A model generated the notes under the pieces. That model saw only the letters and a program-made list of their open reading frames with translations. It ran no database searches and was not told where the DNA came from. This document shows positions 9,313 through 17,022 of a stretch of 21,355 nucleotides of DNA, piece after piece (the first letter of the stretch is position 1; every line of letters begins with the position of its first letter). Source of the DNA: Funneliformis mosseae (taxonomy: Eukaryota; Glomeromycota; Glomeromycetes; Glomerales; Glomeraceae). Both the position numbers and the translations under genes were made by a program. The stretch covers positions 1-21,355 of the forward strand of contig CAJVPP010001260.1 in the NCBI GenBank assembly GCA_910592005.1, given 5' to 3'.

Positions 9313-10806
9313 ATGTCTGCAACAGATATTCCCGAAAATGCTCCGGAGCATTGCCCAGTATGTTGAATTTTTTTTTTTTCTCAAAACATCGAAGTTTCTT
9401 GTTTCTTAATTGTCATTTATAAAAGGGACCAGCCACTGAACAAGCGGGAACAGCTTCGGCATGTCAAGGTTGTCCAAACCAAAATGTATGTGCCACTGCT
9501 CCAAAGGGACCGGATCCTGGTAAATTTTTATATTATTATTTTTTGTTAAAATAAATCTTGATTTATTAATTTTAAACAAACCAAAATTATTATAGCTTTG
9601 CCATTCATCAAAGAGAGAATGGATTCGGTTAAACATAAAATCCTTATATTATCAGGTAAAGGAGGAGTAGGTAAAAGTACATTTACTTCACAACTTGGAT
9701 TTGCTCTTGCCAATGATGAGAATATTCAGGTAATTGATATATGTAAAATAGATAATTTTATCTTCAGTAATAAATAAATCTTTTTTATTTTTATTAAGGT
9801 TGGAATTATGGATGTTGATGTGTGTGGACCTTCAATTCCAAAAATTATGGGGCTAGAGGGAGAACAAATTCATCAAAGTTTATCAGGATGGTCAGCAGTT
9901 TACGTACAAGATAATTTAGGTGTAATGTCAATCGGATTCATGTTATCAAATCCCGATGACGCAATTATTTGGCGTGGTCCGAAGAAAAATGGTAGAAAAG
10001 TAATTTAAAATTTGATAAAATCTTTACTTGTGATACAAACATATTAATCTTATTTTATCGATATCATAAATAGGATTGATTAAACAATTTTTAAAAGATG
10101 TAGATTGGGGAGATTTAGATTTTATGTTGGTAGATACACCACCTGGTACATCAGATGAACATTTATCAATTATACAATATCTTAAAGAGAGTGGAATTGA
10201 TGGAGCTGTTATCATTACAACACCACAAGAAGTAGCTTTACAGGATGTTAGAAAAGAAATTGATTTTTGTAGAAAAGTAAAAATTCCTATTATTGGAGTT
10301 GTTGAAAATATGAGCGGGTTTGTTTGTCCTAAATGCAAGGTAATAATGGAAGGCCAGCTGATACTTGTTTTGATGATGAGAGACTTTTATTTAATGGAGG
10401 ATTTTTTAATCATATTTAGGGGGAATCAGTGATATTCTCTCCAACGACTGGAGGAGCAAAAAAAATGGCGGAGGACGTAAAAATCCCCTTTTTGGGATCC
10501 ATTCCTTTGGATCCTAGAATAGGTACGATAGATCTATCGATTTTATAATATTTAAATGGTTTTTTTAATCTATTTTATATTTATTTTTTTAGGCAAAGCT
10601 TGTGATACTGGTGTATCATTTTTAGATGAATATTCAGATTCTCCAGCATGTAAAGCATATCTAGATATTATTACAGGTAGAAAAAGACTTTCAGTTTAAT
10701 TGAAAAGCAATCAAGTTATTTGCATTATAATCCAAACTTTTTATTTTTTGTAGAAATTAAGTCTTCGTTGACAACGCAAGGAAATTTTAAAATAATTAAA
10801 TACTAA
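9313..10806 (+). CDS. NBP35: NBP35/NUBP1, cytosolic Fe-S cluster assembly scaffold ATPase
   Basis: Eight exons: 9313-9357, 9426-9519, 9596-9729, 9799-9991, 10074-10339, 10420-10522, 10593-10676, 10754-10806. They join in phase to 323 residues, the usual family length (about 320-330). The protein is a P-loop NTPase that, with Cfd1, assembles 4Fe-4S clusters in the cytosol and passes them to target apoproteins in the CIA pathway. Visible marks: the N-terminal ferredoxin-like cysteines C14-X13-C28-X2-C31-X5-C37; the deviant Walker [10 protein letters not shown] at 67-75, with the signature Lys68; the [12 protein letters not shown] and [11 protein letters not shown] blocks; and the C-terminal CPKC at 240-243 that bridges the dimer cluster. 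All key residues are present, so it should be functional. Introns are 68-82 nt with GTA donors. AATAAA lies at 10854-10859. It converges on the next gene. Confidence 0.96.
10677..10753 (+). other. Last NBP35 intron, retention gives an alternative C terminus
   Basis: GTAGAA to TTGTAG. Spliced, the protein ends [17 protein letters not shown]. If the intron is kept, the frame ends after TGRKRLSV at TAA 10697-10699, a shorter tail beyond the conserved core. Either form keeps all cluster ligands. The spliced form is preferred because both splice sites are good and the frame continues cleanly. Confidence 0.5.
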
Positions 10807-11189
10807 ATTACTTTATTCAGTATTTTTTTTATCTCTATTTATTATGTATTTTTAATAAAAATCCAACTAAATTCAAGTTTATTAAAATTAAATCAAAAGC
10901 ATTTGTATGATGATTATTCAACATCAGCCTAAAAAAAAAAAAAACGCGAGTAAAAAAAAAAAAAAAAAAATTACGGTGTATGATTCGAAACTGAGAGAAA
11001 AGGGGAAAGAGAAAAAATTGTATAAAAGAAAGAAAAAAAAAAATTTAAAAAAATACGTCAAAAATAATAATAATTAAATTTAACGCGTTTTAATAAAGTC
11101 TATATTACAAATTATATTAAACGATAAAATTACGCGATAAAATTATGATACGAAATTTACAAATAAAAGGTTCGTGATTAAAAATAAAA
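10807..11189. other. Convergent 3' spacer with A-rich runs
   Basis: Shared 3' region of NBP35 (+) and the 197-aa gene (-). It holds the NBP35 AATAAA at 10854-10859 and a strongly purine-biased, A-rich block over about 10930-11052. No gene seen. Confidence 0.6.
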
Positions 11190-11783
11190 TCACCAAACTT
11201 CAACACGTAATTTTTCTATGCCTTTTCTATCATTCTTAGATTTCTTGTTTAAGGCCATGGTTTTCTTTAATAATTTGTATTTTTTGAATTCAGGATCTCT
11301 ATTAGTATCACCTTTAACTAAATCTTGATTACTTTCTAATTCAGCATTGGAAATCAAAGAAGACATTAATTTTTGGGAATGGATTCGATGAAGTTTAGTA
11401 TTGTTACGACGAATTTCTTTACGATTTGATGGTTCGGCGGAACCTATTGAATCGTCATAGTCTACGTCATGATCACCTTTTAGTATGGGATCCGCATCAT
11501 CGTTATTAACAACTTTTGGAGGGTTGGAAGGTTTCTTTTTCTCTTGTGAAATTCTATTAGTTTCATTATTATTTTTAGAAGGTTTTTCGTTGCTAGAAGA
11601 TTTACGGCCCCATTTAGCAGCAGCAGCATACGTAGGATGTTTATGTGCTTGTATAAGTTGATATTCATCATCATCTCCACATTCACTTATAGAGTGAACG
11701 GCGTGAACAGTAATACGTTGAGCCAGGTCAATGTCTTCTTCAATGTCCCATTCACTGATTTCTTCCCAATGTTCGTTGGACAT
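11190..11783 (-). CDS. Conserved-looking hydrophilic protein of unknown function
   Basis: A single uninterrupted 197-codon frame from ATG at 11781-11783 to the stop at 11190-11192. I do not recognise a family. The N terminus is acidic and tryptophan-containing (MSNEHWEEISEWDIEEDIDL), followed by HAVHSISECGDDDEYQL and a short HPTYAAAAKWG motif near residues 49-59. The middle is low-complexity (Asn/Lys/Ser/Pro), with a second acidic patch around 93-112. The C-terminal 35 residues are basic, with KKYKLLKKTMALNKKSKNDRK, and end LRVEVW. There is no signal peptide or membrane segment. The acidic head and basic tail suggest a mostly disordered protein with binding motifs at both ends, perhaps nuclear; that is inference. 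Codon use and composition are clearly more balanced than the flanks, so it is probably a real gene. Confidence 0.75.
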   Translation of the reverse strand: MSNEHWEEISEWDIEEDIDLAQRITVHAVHSISECGDDDEYQLIQAHKHPTYAAAAKWGRKSSSNEKPSKNNNETNRISQEKKKPSNPPKVVNNDDADPILKGDHDVDYDDSIGSAEPSNRKEIRRNNTKLHRIHSQKLMSSLISNAELESNQDLVKGDTNRDPEFKKYKLLKKTMALNKKSKNDRKGIEKLRVEVW

Positions 11784-12525
11784 GATTATATTTGTTTATA
11801 AAGTAGGTATTTAGGATTTTATTATTTTTTATTTATTTATTTATTTTTTTTTAAAAAAAAAGGAGGGAAGAGATGAAAAAGATGAAAATTTTATTTAGTT
11901 GCTTTCTTTTTTAATGAGAGGAAGGGAGACAAGCAAAATTGGATGCGTTTTATATATTTTAATTTGTAATTGCATTGTTATTTATACAATATAATTTTTC
12001 AATTGAACGCGCAGTCCTTATCTTGGTCAATCGTTTATTTTAAAATAAAGATATATATGGTCTTTTGATAATACATATATATATAATTTAAAATCGGCCG
12101 TTTGTAGTGCATGTGAGTCCATTTTCTGCGGTAATTTGTCAAAATATTATTTGCAATAGGACGTACATAATATCTTGATAGTCCGCATTTTGGTTTATAA
12201 ACCATTTTTGGAAAAGTCATTATTCTTTCCTAGATTTCTTGAGGAGCGTACATGCCGGAATTTCTGATGGATTATTGCTGCGTCATCTTTTTTCGAGCAA
12301 GAATCTTTTGTTTTTCTCGCTAAAAGGAACTTTCTTTAGCTTGTTGTGCTGCGTGATACCGTACGTTTTATAAAAAAGGGAATAAAAAAGAGGAGTCGCA
12401 GCATTTGCATTGGCGCAGAACATTAGTCATTTTTAGTAATTTTAATAAACGATAAGATTTAAATTAAAATCTCTTTGACGAAATGTTCATAAATATTGAC
12501 ACCACAATAAACTTTGTTGATTGTT

Positions 12526-12529
<4 letters not shown>

Positions 12530-12559
<30 letters not shown>
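12530..12559. repeat. A30 homopolymer
   Basis: Thirty consecutive A residues directly after TTGTTTATT. It could be the poly(A) tail of an old retroposed transcript or simply a slippage tract; I see no coding match upstream of it. Confidence 0.8.
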
Positions 12560-12560
<1 letters not shown>

Positions 12561-12764
12561 CATCTCAAAGGATTCAGATTAAACGTTCTAATTATCCAAT
12601 AGGAAAATTCCGAACGAAGGCGTAGCAAAAACGTCGAGATATTATTTGTTTATTGAGAAAGTGTAACGTGCATGTATCGTGAGAAAAGAATGTGAAACTG
12701 ATGAAAAGGTCGATCCATGTATTGAACATTTTACTATAAATAACTCACTATCCATAAATGCCCT

Positions 12765-12986
12765 TTATTTTTTTTTAATCTCGTGTTCCCAAAGGAAATG
12801 ACATAATTTTTGGATAAGATTTAAAATAAAAAAGATAACGACATATTTTAATTTTATTTCGCATGAAAAAAAAGTTGGTTTGGCGGTCACATTATTCATA
12901 TCGGACCGCATGATATTAGTCACAAGGTCTCTCACAACTGTTAAACCTAATACGGATCTTCGGGTAATACTGACAAGATGAGTCAT
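12765..12986 (-). CDS. Weak small ORF, 73 codons
   Basis: From ATG at 12984-12986 the first 40 residues (MTHLVSITRRSVLGLTVVRD onward) have a normal amino-acid mix, while the rest is AT-driven and hydrophobic. It might be a first exon, a relic or chance. No family is recognised. It lies on the same strand as, and 246 bp downstream of, the 51-codon ORF at 13233-13388; I could not find splice sites that clearly join them. Confidence 0.2.
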   Translation of the reverse strand: MTHLVSITRRSVLGLTVVRDLVTNIMRSDMNNVTAKPTFFSCEIKLKYVVIFFILNLIQKLCHFLWEHEIKKK

Positions 12987-13232
12987 TGATAATTCACGTA
13001 AAATCCCGTTATGTTTCTTTGTTCTGTTGGATCATCATAAAAAAGATAAATAATAAATAATAAATAATCCAGCACGAAAAGACGTGTGTTATTTATGTGA
13101 TTTATTTTAATGGATCACCTATTAGGGGTAATAATAATAAATGCAAGATGAGGAGTAGGATGCCTCAATTAGAAGCGCACCTTTAAATCTTACCAGAATT
13201 ACGAGAGTTCACAAAGACGGTAAATCCGGATT

Positions 13233-13388
13233 TTACTTATCCGGCCTTATTTTTTGATTATCCGTTTTCCCTCGTATAACTGCTCGAATCCTTTCACAAT
13301 CTGCCAATGTTGCTAAAACTTTTGGAAATCGTGCCCTTTTGCAAAAATTATTTTCAGGTCGATTACCTTGTGTAAAAGACTTTGTCAT
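13233..13388 (-). CDS. Small basic ORF, 51 codons
   Basis: ATG at 13386-13388 to TAA at 13233-13235. The product is basic and has an ordinary protein mix, including FCKRARFPKVLATLADCER and a C-terminal lysine-rich end. The surrounding 150 bp is visibly less AT-rich than the spacer. The opposite strand is also open here but has no ATG. No family is recognised. It could be a genuine small protein, an exon of an unplaced gene or a relic. Confidence 0.3.
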   Translation of the reverse strand: MTKSFTQGNRPENNFCKRARFPKVLATLADCERIRAVIRGKTDNQKIRPDK

Positions 13389-14259
13389 TTTGATTTGTAT
13401 ATATGGTATATGATTACTGGTTTGGGTATAGAGAATTAATAATCATTTCGCACGCACGGATGTATTTCCCTAATAAAAAGATAAATAAAAAGATATGATC
13501 CACATACACAATAAAGTACAAAGGATTGTGTCATCATTGATCAAATGATTTATTAATATTTAATTACCTAAACAATAATTACACATTATTTAATTATAAT
13601 GACAATTCTAAGGAGCTCTTATGACGTACATAAATAAATAAAAATTTAACAATAGTTCCTCAAAAACTTCGGAGAAACCTTTCTTACCCCTAAAATTAAA
13701 AAATACAAGGATGCGTTTAGTAATGTGATGAAATGTGATATGTGAGGGGAAAAAATAAATTTGGCATTTTGTATAAACTGGGTCAGGGTTAAAAAGCTCA
13801 TTAATATTGTATTCATTCGATGAAATGTTTTACACCGTCATGTGAAGAAATTCAAAAAGAAAAATCATCATTCCCAGCTTATCAGCGACTGATTTTTTTG
13901 AAAAGGTGGTTTTTTTACATACCTATCTGTCACGTGAAATTATTGATTTTTTTATTATGAAGGATTTAATTTTACAATATCTGATGACGCCGCCTTGAAA
14001 TTTTGTAATCTTAAAATTAATAAAACAATATAAAACAGAAAAATTATGTTATTGAAACCTATAAAAAAATAAAAAAATTCAAGGTTGAAGATTGAAGAAA
14101 AAAAAAAAATTTTTTTTTTTTTTTTTTTTCAAGCCTATTTTTATAACCAATTACTCACTTCACGTATCTGTCCCTAAATAAATGTGACGTAGTGACATTT
14201 AAAAACTGATGAGTGGCTTAGAATTGATTAGAGGAATATGATCAAAATTTTTTAAAAAA
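13389..14259. other. Spacer upstream of the Myb-repeat gene
   Basis: No gene seen. It contains a TCACGTGA palindrome at 13930-13937 (E-box core), about 490 bp before the Myb-repeat ATG, and a poly(dA:dT) block A12T20 at 14098-14129, a type of sequence that excludes nucleosomes in fungal promoters. Confidence 0.5.
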
Positions 14260-14312
14260 TTTCCCTTTTCCTTTCCTTTTTTTTTTTCTTTTTTCTTTTT
14301 TCTTTTTCTTTT

Positions 14313-14391
<79 letters not shown>
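14260..14391 (+). repeat. 132-nt homopyrimidine tract ending in T77
   Basis: From 14260 to 14391 the plus strand has only C and T. The first part is C-spiked (TTTCTTTTT-type units) and the last 77 bases (14315-14391) are pure T. It stops 32 nt before the Myb-repeat ATG. Such a tract can be a nucleosome-free promoter element, and its mixed part could in principle form a triplex. The exact length of T77 in an assembly is uncertain because polymerases slip on it. Confidence 0.85.
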
Positions 14392-14392
<1 letters not shown>

Positions 14393-14394
<2 letters not shown>

Positions 14395-14422
14395 GAAAAC
14401 TTACATGATCTTGTTTGATTAA
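14393..14422 (+). promoter_or_regulatory. Nine-codon upstream ORF
   Basis: ATG at 14393 opens nine codons and stops at TAA 14420-14422, one base before the main ATG at 14424. If transcription starts upstream of 14393 it would be translated first and could damp translation of the Myb-repeat protein or favour a downstream start. If transcription starts after the T tract it is irrelevant. Confidence 0.35.
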
Positions 14423-14423
14423 T

Positions 14424-16763
14424 ATGACATTGTTTGGAAAATTATATAATCAAGTTAGACCACTATTATTTGTACGTGAAGTATGCTATAACGATGGGTT
14501 ACGTAAACAAATTCTTTATTCAATAAATACAAAGGTTCAATTGTCATTTTTAAAGAGAACTATGTATACAAGAGATGAAATTGATAATTTTACAGATCAT
14601 GAAAGATTTATTGAAGAAACTGAAGATTCAAGGGAATCAGAAAATTTTTCAACCATTGACGAAATCGTTGATGATACAATAGATACACTTGATATAATTC
14701 CGGACAAGGATGAATTGATTAAAAACCCTCCAATCGTAAGGCGTAACAAACATTGGTCTAGGTTAGAAGTAAAGGTTTTGGAAAGTCTCATCGAAAAGTA
14801 TGGAAAAGATTGGGAAACGATCTCTCAACATATGTTCGAGAAAACACCGCAAGAATGTGAAGCTCAATATGAGGATATGATGAAGGGTCGACCGGACCTT
14901 AGACAACCTCTTAAAGGTTTACCTGACTTCACCGAAAGTGAAATCGCTCAGATAAATAATTTAATTGAAGAGAATGGTCGTAGTTGGCGTAAGATTGCGA
15001 AACATTTTTATGGTAAATCCGCACTCGCAGTTGAAAGTTTTGTAAAGAATAATCCGAATAGATTTCCATCCCTTTACAAACGTTCCATAATCATGAAACA
15101 ATTTAAGGGATCGGCTTGGACGGATGAGGAATTAAAATCCTTGAATGAACTCATTGTGAAATATGGACGAGATTATGATGCAATTTCAGAAGAGTTGCCT
15201 GGTAGAAGTCCCAAAGCCATAGAGAGAAGCATCTCAAAACACATGTTGGACCTTCCTGCGCTTCATTCTGGAAAAGTCGCGGATTGGTTCAGATCTTCAA
15301 CCATTTGGAGTGAATCAGAAACGCGTTTATTAAATGAACTGGTCGAAACTTATGGTTTCAATTGGGAAAAGATCTCGGAATACCTACCAGGTCGATCACC
15401 CATTTCTTGCAGCGCTAAATTTTATGGCAGCTGGTCAACTTGGAATACCAAAGTGACCGCCCTGGTGCCTCACAAATGGCCCAAAGAAGTATTACAATTT
15501 TTAGACTTGTTGATAGAAAGATACGGGAGATGGCAAATCATACCACTTCTCATACCAGGAATAACGCCCGCAAACTGGTTTTCGCCCTTTTACCCTCAAT
15601 CTAGAGTTTGGACGACGAGTGAAAAAGTGATTTTACAATATTTGGTAAGAACTCTTGGATACAATTGGGAAAAAATTTCAGAATATTTTCCTCACAGGCA
15701 ACGTTGGTCAATTATTCGTGAAGTACTCGGTAATATTGAATATTATGAATCCGTAAATGCAAATGAGAATGATTTAATAACAAAACTTGCCGTGCCAAAA
15801 AAGCAAAAACGTCGTTCTTCACTTTGGCCATATGATGAAGTGAAGAAATTATATGAACTCAAGGAAAGATATTCTTCTAATTGGTATAAAATATCAGGGG
15901 AACTTCCTGGTAGAACTCCTGCTGCATGTTATCTAAAGGATTTCGTACTCACAAATGCGTGTAAGGAATTAGATAATAAGTTAAGCGCTCTCGAGATTTG
16001 TCATTTACAAGAACTCCTCAGAAATCATGGCGACGATTGGGATATTATCTCGAAATATATAAAAAATAAAGATATAAATGAAATTAAGAATATTATAAAT
16101 GAATATCCTAAAATTTTCCCACCTGTATTATTTGGATCACAAACCGGAATTACAGGTCATTGGACGGAAAAGGAAGAGGCATTATTTAAAAATCTTATCG
16201 CATCACATGGAAATAATTGGAAATTCATCAAAAATTTTTTCCCAAGGAAATCATACAAACAACTCTATGAATATTATCAAGCGAATCGAGAAACTTTTCC
16301 CGATGCGTATTCTATGAATACAAATTATTGGGTATTTAATCGATCCTCATGGAAGAAGGAAGAAAATGATTCATTAAAAGAATTAATAACTAAACATCAT
16401 GGTGATTTTGATTTGATTTCACGCAACCTTCCTGGTAGGACAAGTGCTGCTATTAAAGCTCATATCCGTAATCATCCTGAACTTTTCTCCTCAAAACCAG
16501 GAATTGAACAAAATCGACAATCGAAAGAAATTTGTAAAAAAGGTCAAAAAGTTCAGAAAGATCAGAAAGGGTCAAATATATATTGGACAACAGAAGATGA
16601 AAATAAATTACTAGAATTGGTGAATTCTCACCCAGTTGATTGGAGTAAAATTGCTGCTGAATTTCCTTCTAGATCATTAAGTGCCTGTAAAACCAAATAT
16701 CGTTCTTTACTAAAACCAGAAATGACGATATCGAGATTTATTGATACTTACAAGGTTTCATAA
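14424..16763 (+). CDS. Protein with eleven Myb/SANT-like repeats
   Basis: One exon, 779 residues from ATG 14424; the codons just upstream contain no in-frame ATG. Residues about 109 to 770 are a chain of eleven Myb/SANT-like helix units. Their first aromatic (or its replacement) is at W111, F169, W232, W295, W352, W396, W468, L520, W580, W643 and W721. Each has the pattern W-x-acidic, L-x-x-L-I, YG-x-x-W-x-x-I-S, and often LPGRSP or LPGRTP (repeats 3, 4, 7, 10). Such repeats bind DNA or chromatin proteins; the closest known architecture is the multi-Myb factor type (SNAPc4, Reb1, Bas1), but I cannot assign an orthologue. The first 47 residues are basic with few acids, unlike the acidic stretch that follows, and could be an organelle-targeting leader; a second ATG (M47, MYTRDEID) would drop it. 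It lacks introns, unlike its neighbours. AATAAA occurs at 16802 and 16832. Confidence 0.88.
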   Translation: MTLFGKLYNQVRPLLFVREVCYNDGLRKQILYSINTKVQLSFLKRTMYTRDEIDNFTDHERFIEETEDSRESENFSTIDEIVDDTIDTLDIIPDKDELIKNPPIVRRNKHWSRLEVKVLESLIEKYGKDWETISQHMFEKTPQECEAQYEDMMKGRPDLRQPLKGLPDFTESEIAQINNLIEENGRSWRKIAKHFYGKSALAVESFVKNNPNRFPSLYKRSIIMKQFKGSAWTDEELKSLNELIVKYGRDYDAISEELPGRSPKAIERSISKHMLDLPALHSGKVADWFRSSTIWSESETRLLNELVETYGFNWEKISEYLPGRSPISCSAKFYGSWSTWNTKVTALVPHKWPKEVLQFLDLLIERYGRWQIIPLLIPGITPANWFSPFYPQSRVWTTSEKVILQYLVRTLGYNWEKISEYFPHRQRWSIIREVLGNIEYYESVNANENDLITKLAVPKKQKRRSSLWPYDEVKKLYELKERYSSNWYKISGELPGRTPAACYLKDFVLTNACKELDNKLSALEICHLQELLRNHGDDWDIISKYIKNKDINEIKNIINEYPKIFPPVLFGSQTGITGHWTEKEEALFKNLIASHGNNWKFIKNFFPRKSYKQLYEYYQANRETFPDAYSMNTNYWVFNRSSWKKEENDSLKELITKHHGDFDLISRNLPGRTSAAIKAHIRNHPELFSSKPGIEQNRQSKEICKKGQKVQKDQKGSNIYWTTEDENKLLELVNSHPVDWSKIAAEFPSRSLSACKTKYRSLLKPEMTISRFIDTYKVS

Positions 16764-17022
16764 AATTCAATTTATCAATTTGTTATTAGGAAGAGATTGT
16801 AAATAAATGTTTTTCAAGAAAAGATGGGTTCAATAAAAAAAAAAATCTAGTATATAAGAGTGCGTTACACGACAAAATCAATGCAAAGTAGATCAATCGG
16901 GATCTAAGAACCGATTTGAAGGTTGACCTTCCGTAAACCACAAAAATGAACTATACACAAGCTCTTTAAATAATTCGAACGACTCCTCCAACTAATTCCT
17001 TAAAACGTCACGTCCGATTTCC
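16764..17022. other. Short tandem intergenic spacer
   Basis: 259 bp between two same-strand genes. It holds AATAAA at 16802-16807 and 16832-16837 for the upstream gene, and must hold the promoter of the F-BAR/RhoGAP gene. No clear TATA box. Confidence 0.6.

Larger units (their letters stand above)
11784..13232. other. Spacer upstream of the 197-aa gene
   Basis: Promoter side of the minus-strand gene. It has ATTT-type repeats near 11820-11850, two TGCTGCGT copies about 70 bp apart (near 12276 and 12347) and a pure A30 run at 12530-12559. Only the weak ORF at 12765-12986 stands out; nothing else is supported. Confidence 0.5.

Noticed and set aside
10024..10338. 104-codon minus-strand ORF over NBP35 exon 5
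   Set aside because: A shadow of a conserved NBP35 exon on the plus strand.
11480..11686. 68-codon second minus-strand ORF in the 197-aa gene
   Set aside because: An alternate frame of the same gene with poorer composition.
12035..12220. 61-codon minus-strand ORF
   Set aside because: Its second half is plain AT repeat (Tyr/Ile/Lys) and nothing supports expression; chance is likely.
14415..14423. Start of the Myb-repeat gene at TTG 14415
   Set aside because: Nuclear genes of this kind start at ATG; ATG 14424 is the first in-frame one.
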